From an uncultured Bacteroidota bacterium (GTDB taxonomy: Bacteria; Bacteroidota; Bacteroidia; Chitinophagales; Chitinophagaceae): 7,493 bases of DNA. Of the stretch, positions 1-5,985 are shown piece after piece. The notes beneath the pieces were generated by a model, which was not told the origin of the DNA, ran no database searches, and was given only the letters and a program-made list of their open reading frames with translations. Position 1 is the first letter of the stretch; every line of letters begins with the position of its first letter. Position numbers and translations under genes: made by a program. The stretch spans positions 1 to 7,493 of the forward strand of contig CAMLGP010000120.1 of the NCBI GenBank assembly GCA_946479535.1. Direction: 5' to 3'.

Positions 1-498
1 AGTCCCTGAATGTGTAGCAAGAATATAAGCCAGCGTAAAAGGGCCAACGGATGAAAGAACAAGGCAGGCAAGGGCGCTTATGGCCAGTAGTGTAACCGGC
101 TTCTCATTTCCCGTTTTCCAGATATCTTTTATAAAAACCCAGCTAAAGCCCCAGGTAAAAAAAATAAACAGGGTAGAAAATATGATGGAAAACAGCGCAT
201 ATCCCTGGAACGGGAATGTAAAAAGCATTCCAAAGGAAGTGATCTCTATTCCCCACAGCATCCATTGATAAATTTGCTTTTGCTTCTGATGTTGTGAAAG
301 TAGATTATCAACGAAAAGTATCATCAGCGCAAGGGTAACCCACCCCCCAAAGGCAAAATGCGAGTGGGCGCTTAGCATATTTTTATAATCAATGAAGGTT
401 AGTGGGAATAAAAGTTTACTCCTTAGGGTCATTCCAAGCAATGCAACGATACAAAGATTAAACAGGGATAGCGTAAACCATAAGTTACGTGATTTCAT
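1..498 (-). CDS. Multi-pass membrane protein next to nirK, heme-copper-oxidase-like (partial, C-terminus beyond left edge)
   Basis: An open frame of 166 codons runs from the ATG at 498-496 to base 1 without a stop, so only the N-terminal part is present. About five hydrophobic segments are visible, near residues 7-26, 43-65, 80-96, 98-121 and 134-160, separated by short polar loops. The second helix carries AHSHFAFGGW (residues 44-53, His45 and His47), which resembles the early-helix histidine motif of heme-copper oxidase and NorB-type subunits. From this I infer a possible heme-binding membrane protein; the remaining metal-ligand helices would lie outside the window. The gene starts 12 bases after the nirK stop, with a weak AGG before the ATG, so the two are probably co-transcribed and the product may serve nitrite or nitric oxide metabolism. 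It could equally be an uncharacterised membrane protein with no redox role. The frame is well supported, the function is not. Confidence 0.8.
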   Translation of the reverse strand, partial: MKSRNLWFTLSLFNLCIVALLGMTLRSKLLFPLTFIDYKNMLSAHSHFAFGGWVTLALMILFVDNLLSQHQKQKQIYQWMLWGIEITSFGMLFTFPFQGYALFSIIFSTLFIFFTWGFSWVFIKDIWKTGNEKPVTLLAISALACLVLSSVGPFTLAYILATHSGT

Positions 499-510
499 AC
501 CTGTTCATGA

Positions 511-1536
511 TTATTCTGCATCAAATATACCAATGGCTCCCAGGGTAGCATCAGCAAAAGAATGATCCACAAAAGTATAACTGCCTTTTTCGGGCATTAC
601 AAATTCCAGAACAGCACCACTGGCAGGACCGAGATAGACGGATTGCATCCCGTTTAATTCATTTTTTGGATTACCATCCAGCCAAACCTTATCTAAAATG
701 GTTCCAATAACATGGAAATTGGTGGCATTATTAGGTCCGGCATTCAAAAGGTACACCCGGATCCTTTCTCCTGCTTTCACTTTTAATGGATGAACCACGT
801 ATTGGCCCACCTTACCGTTGAAAGCAACAAAGGTTGGCTGCTTCTTCAGGGCTAAAGCTGTATCAGGAATATACAGATCACCTTCTTTCTTGAGATAGTA
901 TTCGTTTTGAACGAGAGCAAATTCATGATCAACCGTACCCGGATATCCTTCCTTAGGTTCAACAATTACCATTCCTACCATGCCGTATATCATGTGCAAT
1001 AAAACCATCGGTGTGCCACAGTGATACATGAATACACCGGGGTAATTTGCCGTCCACATGAATTGTATTGTTTCTCCTGGTTGAATACTCCGGTATTTAT
1101 CTTCCGGATTTACCATGGCCGAATGGAAATCAATTGAATGCTGCATGGGCATCATATTCATCTGCATGGACATATTATGCATGGTATCATTGGATCTGTC
1201 CGTCATTGAAAATCGAATGGTTTGTCCCACCCGCACCCTCAATACCGGACCTGGTACGGAACCGCCGAATGTCCATGCCGTAAAACTGACTGTTCCGGAG
1301 ATAGGAAATAACTGATGCCTTACGTCAAACTTTACATCCACTGTATCTCCTTCCTGTATTTTAGGCACATCGGGTCCCAATGCCAGTGGGCCTTTATTTT
1401 CTTCTATTGAATTTGGAGTGGCTGAGACTTTTGCATTTGGCGCTCCGTAGACCTTGTTGTCATTGCCTTGCTTATTACCTTGCTTACAGGCTGTAAATAG
1501 CATAACAATTCCTAAGAAAATGAATAGATACTTCAT
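511..1536 (-). CDS. nirK: Copper-containing nitrite reductase, lipoprotein form
   Basis: The product reduces nitrite to nitric oxide, the committing step of denitrification, outside the cytoplasm. It has 341 residues and two cupredoxin domains (about 60-195 and 205-341). Type 1 copper ligands fit His133, Cys173, His181 and Met186. Type 2 ligands fit His138, His172 and His275 (in NFHVIG). The catalytic Asp lies in HSIDFH (Asp136), and His249 (in VVHPL) fits the second catalytic position. These assignments are by motif comparison with NirK. The N-terminus is a lipoprotein signal ending LFTAC (Cys17), so the enzyme is probably lipid-anchored rather than soluble; no K/D/E surface-export run follows the Cys. 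A Met-rich stretch (residues 119-131, seven Met) precedes the first copper histidine. No cytochrome or extra cupredoxin domain is fused. It is the first gene of a probable operon with the membrane protein downstream and is divergent from the XdhC gene. Confidence 0.95.
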   Translation of the reverse strand: MKYLFIFLGIVMLFTACKQGNKQGNDNKVYGAPNAKVSATPNSIEENKGPLALGPDVPKIQEGDTVDVKFDVRHQLFPISGTVSFTAWTFGGSVPGPVLRVRVGQTIRFSMTDRSNDTMHNMSMQMNMMPMQHSIDFHSAMVNPEDKYRSIQPGETIQFMWTANYPGVFMYHCGTPMVLLHMIYGMVGMVIVEPKEGYPGTVDHEFALVQNEYYLKKEGDLYIPDTALALKKQPTFVAFNGKVGQYVVHPLKVKAGERIRVYLLNAGPNNATNFHVIGTILDKVWLDGNPKNELNGMQSVYLGPASGAVLEFVMPEKGSYTFVDHSFADATLGAIGIFDAE

Positions 1537-1588
1537 ACCGGGAAAATTTTTGGTTTAAATGATGTGGTAAAAGTTTAATCTCGGACTG

Positions 1589-1606
1589 TTGCAGTTGTGG
1601 TTGCAA
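1589..1606. promoter_or_regulatory. Inverted repeat overlapping the nirK -7 element (candidate operator)
   Basis: TTGCA and TGCAA form a perfect 5+5 bp inverted repeat around an 8-base spacer. It overlaps the first bases of the nirK -7 box and lies 53-70 bases upstream of the nirK ATG. The TTG...CAA ends recall FNR/CRP-family sites, but the 18-bp overall length does not fit the usual TTGAT-N4-ATCAA layout, so the regulator is unknown and the site may be chance. Confidence 0.3.
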
Positions 1607-1611
1607 AACTA
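1604..1611 (-). promoter_or_regulatory. nirK promoter -7 element
   Basis: On the minus strand this reads TAGTTTTG, an exact match to the Bacteroidota -7 consensus TAnnTTTG, 68 bases upstream of the nirK ATG. I see no good TTTG -33 element at the usual distance, which would fit a promoter needing an activator. No equally clear promoter is visible for the divergent XdhC gene in the 226-base intergenic region. Confidence 0.45.
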
Positions 1612-1762
1612 AACAGGTTTGTGCATAATATAACATTAGAATATTGGGTTTTAAGGATAATTAGCCCCTGTCCGGAAAATTTAGGAACTTAGTACTAAAG
1701 GACGATTCAGGCCAATCCTGGGGTGCCGCCACAAATTCATTGCAGGATATTGACGGCATGGA

Positions 1763-2941
1763 ATGAATGGATCAATAAAGGCGGAATTGCCCCAGAGAAT
1801 TAATGCCCCATCTATTATGAAAGAGCTTAAAGATATAATTCTTGCTTATGACCGGGCCGTTGCCCAGCACAAGAAAACAGCGCTGGCTACTGTGGTAAAG
1901 GTGGAAGGTTCTTCTTATCGAAGACCAGGAGCCAGAATGTTGGTGACAGAAGACGGGGACCTTACTGGCGCCATCAGCGGTGGATGCCTTGAAGGGAGTG
2001 CCTTGCGAAAGGCCAGGCTGGCTATGTTTCAGCAGCAGAATAAACTGGAGATCTATGAGACTACAGATGAAGACGATGGAAGGCTTGGCATTCAGTTAGG
2101 ATGCAATGGGACTGTTTATATTTTATTTGAACCGATAATTGACGAGGACGAACATAATCCCATTCAATTATTAAAAAAGGCATTGCAACAACGAAAGAAT
2201 TCAATTATCGCCACAGTATTTAGTCCGAATAATAGCCAATTACAAACTGGTACCTGTTATTTTTTCAACAGAGAAGAAAAGATATCATTGAGTAAATCCC
2301 CAGCTATTGAAAAAGACGGACAATTTCTTTTTAGCCAGCAAAATTCTGTAGTTAAGGAATATGCTGATCATTCGGTGCTATATCAATTTATCCCCCCTCC
2401 TATCCGGTTGGTGATTTTGGGAGCGGGCAATGATGCACAGCCTTTAACGGAGTTGGCCAGTGTGTTGGGTTGGGATATTATCATTGTAGATTCCAGGCCT
2501 CTCTATTGTACGACTGAACGTTTCCAGAAAGCAAGTCAGATCTGTAGGGTGAAACCCTCGGAAGTTTTAACTGCGGTTACTATCGATGAGCAGACTGCAG
2601 TGGTTGTAATGACCCACAATTATAATTACGATTTGGCAGCGCTGGAGCAATTGATTCATGCCGACTGCCCCTTTATCGGTTTACTGGGACCGAAGAAGAA
2701 GTTCTACAAAATGCTGGATGATCTTACCGCTAAGGGAATCGAAATAAATGAAGAAGTGCTGCAGAAGATCCATGGTCCGGTTGGACTGGATATTGGTGCC
2801 GAGACTTCAGAAGAGATAGCCCTCTCTGTTCTTGCAGAAATAAAATCAGTTTTTTCTAAAAGAGACGGTGGATCTTTAAAGGACAGGACTATTGAAATTC
2901 ATGAGCGAATAACGGTGGATAATCCTGCGGATCATGAATAA
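1763..2941 (+). CDS. XdhC/CoxI-family molybdenum hydroxylase maturation protein
   Basis: XdhC-family proteins bind the molybdenum cofactor in the cytoplasm and help sulfurate and insert it into xanthine dehydrogenase-type enzymes. The 392-residue product has the N-terminal XdhC/CoxI domain (about residues 22-125) with SSYRRPGARM, SGGCLEG (72-78) and LGCNG (112-116). The C-terminal XdhC_C Rossmann domain (about 214-360) has a dinucleotide-type loop GAGNDAQPL (220-228), then VMTHNYNYD (282-290), PFIGLLGPKKK (303-313) and GPVGLDIGAETSEEIA. Length is normal for the two-domain form. The ATG at 1763 gives the longest frame, but family similarity begins at Met19 (MKELKDII, ATG at 1817), so 1817 may be the true start; neither has a strong ribosome binding site. 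The stop overlaps the next gene's start by 8 bases, suggesting translational coupling. A 'xanthine dehydrogenase accessory factor' label is safe; the client enzyme is not in the window. Confidence 0.92.
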   Translation: MNGSIKAELPQRINAPSIMKELKDIILAYDRAVAQHKKTALATVVKVEGSSYRRPGARMLVTEDGDLTGAISGGCLEGSALRKARLAMFQQQNKLEIYETTDEDDGRLGIQLGCNGTVYILFEPIIDEDEHNPIQLLKKALQQRKNSIIATVFSPNNSQLQTGTCYFFNREEKISLSKSPAIEKDGQFLFSQQNSVVKEYADHSVLYQFIPPPIRLVILGAGNDAQPLTELASVLGWDIIIVDSRPLYCTTERFQKASQICRVKPSEVLTAVTIDEQTAVVVMTHNYNYDLAALEQLIHADCPFIGLLGPKKKFYKMLDDLTAKGIEINEEVLQKIHGPVGLDIGAETSEEIALSVLAEIKSVFSKRDGGSLKDRTIEIHERITVDNPADHE

Positions 2942-3539
2942 TACCGGCATCGTCATTTTAGCTGCCGGGGCATCCTCCCGGTTTGGAATTCCCAAGCAAT
3001 TAATCCACTTCAACGGTAAAACATTTTTACAGTATGTTATTGATGAAGCAAAACATAGTGACCCTTCCTGTATTGTAGTGGTAACGGGTGCAGCTAAGGA
3101 TGAAGTGAGTTCATCTATTGAAGACAGCAATGTTAAATTGGTTTATAATAAGAATTGGGAGAAGGGAATGGCTTCGGGTATAGTAGCTGGAGTTTATGCG
3201 ATTTGTCAATTAGATAACAACGTTGAAAAAATTATCATTGCGGTATGTGATCAGCCTTACGTGAATTCATCATTATTTAATCAGTTAGATCAGGTTCAGC
3301 AGGAAACCGGTAAACTTATTGTTGCATCGGCTTATGCCAATACAATTGGAACGCCGGTCCTTTTTACCCGCAGGTATTTTGGAAAACTTCTCGGGTTGAA
3401 GGGTGATACGGGAGCGAAGAAGATATTAAAGGAACATAGTGGGGATGTGATCACAGTTGATTTTCCGAAAGGTGTTGTTGATATTGATACACAGGAAGAC
3501 CTGGGTAAACTGGTTGATGAACAGAAGAATGAGAATTAA
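2934..3539 (+). CDS. MocA/MobA-like molybdenum cofactor nucleotidyltransferase
   Basis: Proteins of this family transfer a nucleotide (CMP for MocA, GMP for MobA) onto molybdenum-molybdopterin. The 201-residue product starts with the nucleotide-binding signature LAAGASSRFGIPKQL (residues 9-23). It has the conserved NKNWEKGMASGI (72-83), the metal-binding CDQP (105-108), GTPVLF (139-144), GDTGAKKIL (157-165) and a C-terminal DIDTQEDL (183-190). Length matches the family. Its ATG lies inside the end of the XdhC frame, overlapping by 8 bases. The XdhC pairing is known from gene clusters of xanthine/CO dehydrogenase-type enzymes, many of which use the cytosine dinucleotide cofactor, so a cytidylyltransferase (mocA) is favoured over guanylyltransferase. 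That choice is inference, so no symbol is given. No convincing terminator follows; the tRNA promoter starts about 90 bases downstream. Confidence 0.88.
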   Translation: MNNTGIVILAAGASSRFGIPKQLIHFNGKTFLQYVIDEAKHSDPSCIVVVTGAAKDEVSSSIEDSNVKLVYNKNWEKGMASGIVAGVYAICQLDNNVEKIIIAVCDQPYVNSSLFNQLDQVQQETGKLIVASAYANTIGTPVLFTRRYFGKLLGLKGDTGAKKILKEHSGDVITVDFPKGVVDIDTQEDLGKLVDEQKNEN

Positions 3540-3631
3540 GGAAAGAGACGGATAAATTACCTCAACCTGGTGCTAAAACCTGATTTTCAGCCTTTAAATG
3601 GGTTATATATCCCCAAAAAATTGCCCAATCT

Positions 3632-3664
3632 TTTGAAAATTAAGCCCTGATTCCCCTATCTTTG
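3632..3664 (+). promoter_or_regulatory. tRNA-Asp promoter (Bacteroidota type)
   Basis: TTTG at 3632-3635 and TATCTTTG at 3657-3664, separated by 21 bases, match the Bacteroidota -33 and -7 elements (TTTG, TAnnTTTG). The tRNA begins 13 bases later, so transcription would start a few bases before the mature 5' end. This is the clearest complete promoter in the window. Confidence 0.8.
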
Positions 3665-3677
3665 CCGTCCCGAAATT

Positions 3678-3751
3678 GGATCGGTAGTTCAGTTGGTTAG
3701 AATGCCGCCCTGTCACGGCGGAGGTCGCGGGTTCGAGTCCCGTCCGGTCCG
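3678..3751 (+). tRNA. tRNA-Asp (anticodon GTC)
   Basis: A full cloverleaf can be folded. The 7-bp acceptor stem is GGATCGG/CCGGTCC with one T-G wobble. The D arm is GTTC/GAAT, the anticodon stem CCGCC/GGCGG with loop CTGTCAC, giving anticodon GTC at 3712-3714. The variable loop is AGGTC and the T arm GCGGG-TTCGAGT-CCCGT. The discriminator is G at 3751, as expected for tRNA-Asp. The CCA end is not encoded (CAA follows), so it must be added after transcription. The gene stands alone with its own promoter and terminator. Confidence 0.97.
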
Positions 3752-3776
3752 CAAGAAACAATTTCAAAACAGATCA

Positions 3777-3819
3777 AATGCCGGCAAAATCGTTGAATTT
3801 GCAGGCATTGTTGTTTTTG
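3777..3819 (+). terminator. Intrinsic terminator of the tRNA-Asp gene
   Basis: AATGCC (3777-3782) pairs with GGCATT (3804-3809), and GCAAA (3784-3788) with TTTGC (3798-3802), with one G/A mismatch between the two helices. A T-rich tract (GTTGTTTTTG) follows directly. Position and shape fit a factor-independent terminator 26 bases after the tRNA. Confidence 0.7.
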
Positions 3820-3956
3820 TACCTACCCAAATCACTCCAATTTTCACCAAATCTCAGTGAGTAATTCGGTGAGTTCAGGAGACGGTGTTCGAATAGAACA
3901 GTCCATTAAACGATCAAGGGAACCCGCAAAATGGAATTCTTATACAATCCTACAAA

Positions 3957-5312
3957 TTATTTTCCTATCTGCACCTCTAACCATTCAAGGTACTTTTCAA
4001 TCTGTGATACCAGATAATAAGGAAGGTTCAACAAATGAACCGTTTTGCCACCTGGCGTTGTGATCGTCGAGATCAGTATTTCTCCCGCATAAAATCGGAC
4101 TGCAATGTTATGTGGCGCCATATCCATAAACATGGCTAAAGAACGCAATTTTCCTGTCGAACCGGATTTAACCTCAATCGGTACCAGTTTTTCTTTATAC
4201 CTGAACAGGTAATCCACTTCTGCCGCTGATGTTGTTTTTTCTCTAACCCAAAACGCCAATCCATGCAATGCGCTATATTGGCGGGCTAGTAATTCCTGGC
4301 CCACGATATGTTCTATTACCGTTCCCTTGTACACACTGTTTAAATCGGTAGTTCCTAAAATTTCTTGTTGCAACCCAACAAAATAATTCAGCATACCTGT
4401 ATCCAGCACATGCAGACGCGGCGACTTACTTACATCCGGCAACAACGGCAAAACCGGGCTCGTTTGTGGATAGACCAGGTGGATCAGCAACGCTTTTTCG
4501 AGTGCCCGCAATGCTTCCCCCATCTCCCTTGATTTATAAGATGAATTACCAAAATTCTGGAACTTGATCCGCTTACCCGCTTCGGCAAAACTTGAACGGA
4601 TCGCATGCCGGATATAATCAACCTGGGAACCGCCATGAGCATATTTCTCTACGTCATCGAGGTATGAAACGAGCAACGATTCATAAATAGGAGTAAGTGC
4701 AGCCAGATCTTTATGACCTGAATAGTGCGCAACAATTTCAGGCATGCCGCCGATCAGGCAATAGGTCCGAAACAACTTTAGCAGCGTATCATGCGCAAAT
4801 GCCGCCGCCGGCACAGTTAGAACTTGTGCTAAAGCTGCTGTTTCCTCAATAGCTCCCAGGAATTCCAGAAAAGAAGCCGGTTGAATTACCAGGTATTCTA
4901 CCCGGCCAACGGGGAAGCTGATCTGAGGATCGAACCCGCTTTCCAGCATCGAACCCGCAGCAATTACCGGGATGTCCGGAGCATCCTCATAAAAATATCG
5001 CAACTGCTGAAGCGCTTCGGGCACCTCCTGGATCTCATCAATAAAAATCAATGTATTGGCGCGGTCAGCAAGCGATTTATTTTTGAGAAAGAACAAAGTT
5101 TGAAGCAGGGTCTCAAAATCGGAGAATTCTTCAAATGGGTTCCGGTCTCCCGGCAGCTCCAGATTAAGATAAATAAAGTCATTAAATTCAGTTGAAAACT
5201 GACGGACGACAGTGGTTTTCCCCACCTGTCTGCCACCTCTGATAATGAGTGGTTTACGGGTATCCTTGATCCGCCATTTCTTCAGCTCCTGCAAGATATG
5301 CCTTTCAAACAT
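3957..5312 (-). CDS. AAA-family ATPase with DUF4143 C-terminal domain
   Basis: The 451-residue protein belongs to the common AAA_14 + DUF4143 family, whose biological role is not established. Walker A is GGRQVGKTT (residues 26-34) and Walker B is LIFIDEIQE (88-96, Asp92/Glu93). AAGSMLE (118-124) fits a sensor region, and SFPVGRVEYLVIQPASFLEFL (132-152, in part) is the family linker. The DUF4143 part follows, with IGGMPEIV (187-194) and LHVLDTGML (300-308). Near the C-terminus, AEVDYLF (364-370) and PIEVKSG (378-384) form a D-x12-E-x-K pattern (Asp367, Glu380, Lys382) resembling PD-(D/E)XK nucleases. There is no signal peptide or membrane helix, so it should be cytoplasmic. The frame is intact and of normal family length. 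The ATG at 5312 lies 4 bases after a perfect -7 box, implying a leaderless or very short-leader transcript. It converges on the tRNA-Asp gene. Confidence 0.93.
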   Translation of the reverse strand: MFERHILQELKKWRIKDTRKPLIIRGGRQVGKTTVVRQFSTEFNDFIYLNLELPGDRNPFEEFSDFETLLQTLFFLKNKSLADRANTLIFIDEIQEVPEALQQLRYFYEDAPDIPVIAAGSMLESGFDPQISFPVGRVEYLVIQPASFLEFLGAIEETAALAQVLTVPAAAFAHDTLLKLFRTYCLIGGMPEIVAHYSGHKDLAALTPIYESLLVSYLDDVEKYAHGGSQVDYIRHAIRSSFAEAGKRIKFQNFGNSSYKSREMGEALRALEKALLIHLVYPQTSPVLPLLPDVSKSPRLHVLDTGMLNYFVGLQQEILGTTDLNSVYKGTVIEHIVGQELLARQYSALHGLAFWVREKTTSAAEVDYLFRYKEKLVPIEVKSGSTGKLRSLAMFMDMAPHNIAVRFYAGEILISTITTPGGKTVHLLNLPYYLVSQIEKYLEWLEVQIGK

Positions 5313-5393
5313 GTCACAAAATTAGGGTATTTTTTACCATTTTTTGTAACAAAATTAGCCCAGTTTTATTTGTTTCATGTTACAAAATTAGGG
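5313..5393 (-). promoter_or_regulatory. Three promoter-like boxes with an exact 33-bp period upstream of the ATPase gene
   Basis: A 15-bp box, GTnACAAAATTAGGG on the plus strand, occurs at 5313-5327, 5346-5360 (ending GCC) and 5379-5393; start-to-start distance is 33 bp both times. On the minus strand each contains TAATTTTG, an exact TAnnTTTG -7 element (5317-5324, 5350-5357, 5383-5390). Between boxes the 18-bp sequences are AT-rich and not conserved. Boxes 1 and 3 are both followed by AC-ATG; the ATG of box 1 is the ATPase start. They may be tandem promoters, or sites for a regulator bound on one face of the DNA. Confidence 0.65.
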
Positions 5394-5428
5394 CATCTTA
5401 CCATGTATTTATAGTTTATACCATCTGC

Positions 5429-5445
5429 CTCAGGTTTAACCTGAG
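5429..5445. promoter_or_regulatory. Perfect 17-bp palindrome, candidate operator
   Basis: CTCAGGTTTAACCTGAG has 8-bp perfect arms around a single central base. It lies 36 bases upstream of the outermost promoter box of the ATPase gene. No T-run follows on either strand, so a terminator is unlikely. A dimeric repressor site controlling the ATPase gene is the simplest reading, but no regulator gene is present nearby. Confidence 0.4.
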
Positions 5446-5838
5446 TATCTTACTACAAAACATACTTCCCCTTATATAGCCGCCATCAATTCCGTTTCCT
5501 TCCAGCACACAAATTCAGAAATTAGTATATTATACAAACGGTCAAAGTTTCAATTCTATAAATTCATTTTTTATTTCATGTCAAATTTTAATTTCTTCTT
5601 CTTTCTATCTGGCTTCTTATATAAATAGCCAAATAAATACGTGTTTGCACCTATTTGCTGTAATAGATTTTAATAATAAAATTCATCAGGGCTTTTTTCA
5701 TCAAAATAGCTGTTCGCAAAATCTAATGAGTCGCCAAAAATATCTTCCACAAAAACCAACACGTTGAGGACCTATTTTCCGCAAAACAATCAAATTCTCT
5801 TCGAGACTCATTGCTGTTAGTTCCGGGAGTGCTTGCTT

Positions 5839-5904
5839 CTGCTCCACTCAGCAGCCACTCAGCAGCCGTGTTGTAGGCGTATTGCAGGCGAGTTGCAGGC
5901 GAGA
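5839..5904. repeat. Six degenerate 11-bp tandem repeats (block A)
   Basis: Consecutive 11-bp units read CTGCTCCACTC, AGCAGCCACTC, AGCAGCCGTGT, TGTAGGCGTAT, TGCAGGCGAGT and TGCAGGCGAGA. Neighbouring units differ by one to a few bases, so the sequence drifts along the array. Because 11 is not a multiple of 3, the repeats pass through all reading frames. Confidence 0.75.
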
Positions 5905-5909
5905 ATGAA

Positions 5910-5923
5910 CCATTTTTCAATGG
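5910..5923. other. Short stem-loop beside block A
   Basis: CCATT and AATGG form a 5-bp stem with loop TTTC, six bases after repeat block A. A GC-rich stretch with a weaker CGGG...CCCG pairing follows. No T-tract follows on either strand, so this is noted as local structure only. Confidence 0.3.
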
Positions 5924-5941
5924 ACGGGGTCTACCCGCCCC

Positions 5942-5985
5942 CGAATCAAACTCGCATGAAACTAACTTCAAACCAACCTTCAACC
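5942..5985. repeat. Four degenerate 11-bp tandem repeats (block B)
   Basis: Units read CGAATCAAACT, CGCATGAAACT, AACTTCAAACC and AACCTTCAACC. The first two share 8 of 11 positions and all keep a central T(C/G)AA-type core. The unit sequence is different from block A but the period is the same. The repeat is degenerate, so it is less certain than block A. Confidence 0.5.

Noticed and set aside
80..268. A 62-codon plus-strand frame near the left edge
   Set aside because: It is antisense to the membrane protein gene, whose hydrophobic helices and AHSHFAFGGW motif show the true coding strand.
1068..1315. Two plus-strand frames opposite nirK
   Set aside because: They lie entirely antisense to the conserved copper-site region of nirK, which fully explains the sequence.
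3601..3620. GGG-TATATA-CCC hairpin as terminator of the XdhC/MocA operon
   Set aside because: Only three GC pairs with a T/T mismatch, followed by A-rich rather than T-rich sequence.
3678..3956. Integration (att) site at the tRNA-Asp 3' end
   Set aside because: No second copy of the tRNA 3' end was seen in the window and no integrase gene is present.
3857..4063. A 68-codon plus-strand frame after the tRNA
   Set aside because: Its second half is antisense to the end of the ATPase gene and it shows no domain or promoter.
5313..5393. CRISPR array
   Set aside because: There are only three 15-bp repeats with 18-bp AT-rich spacers, all within a promoter; this is too short for CRISPR and no cas genes are present.
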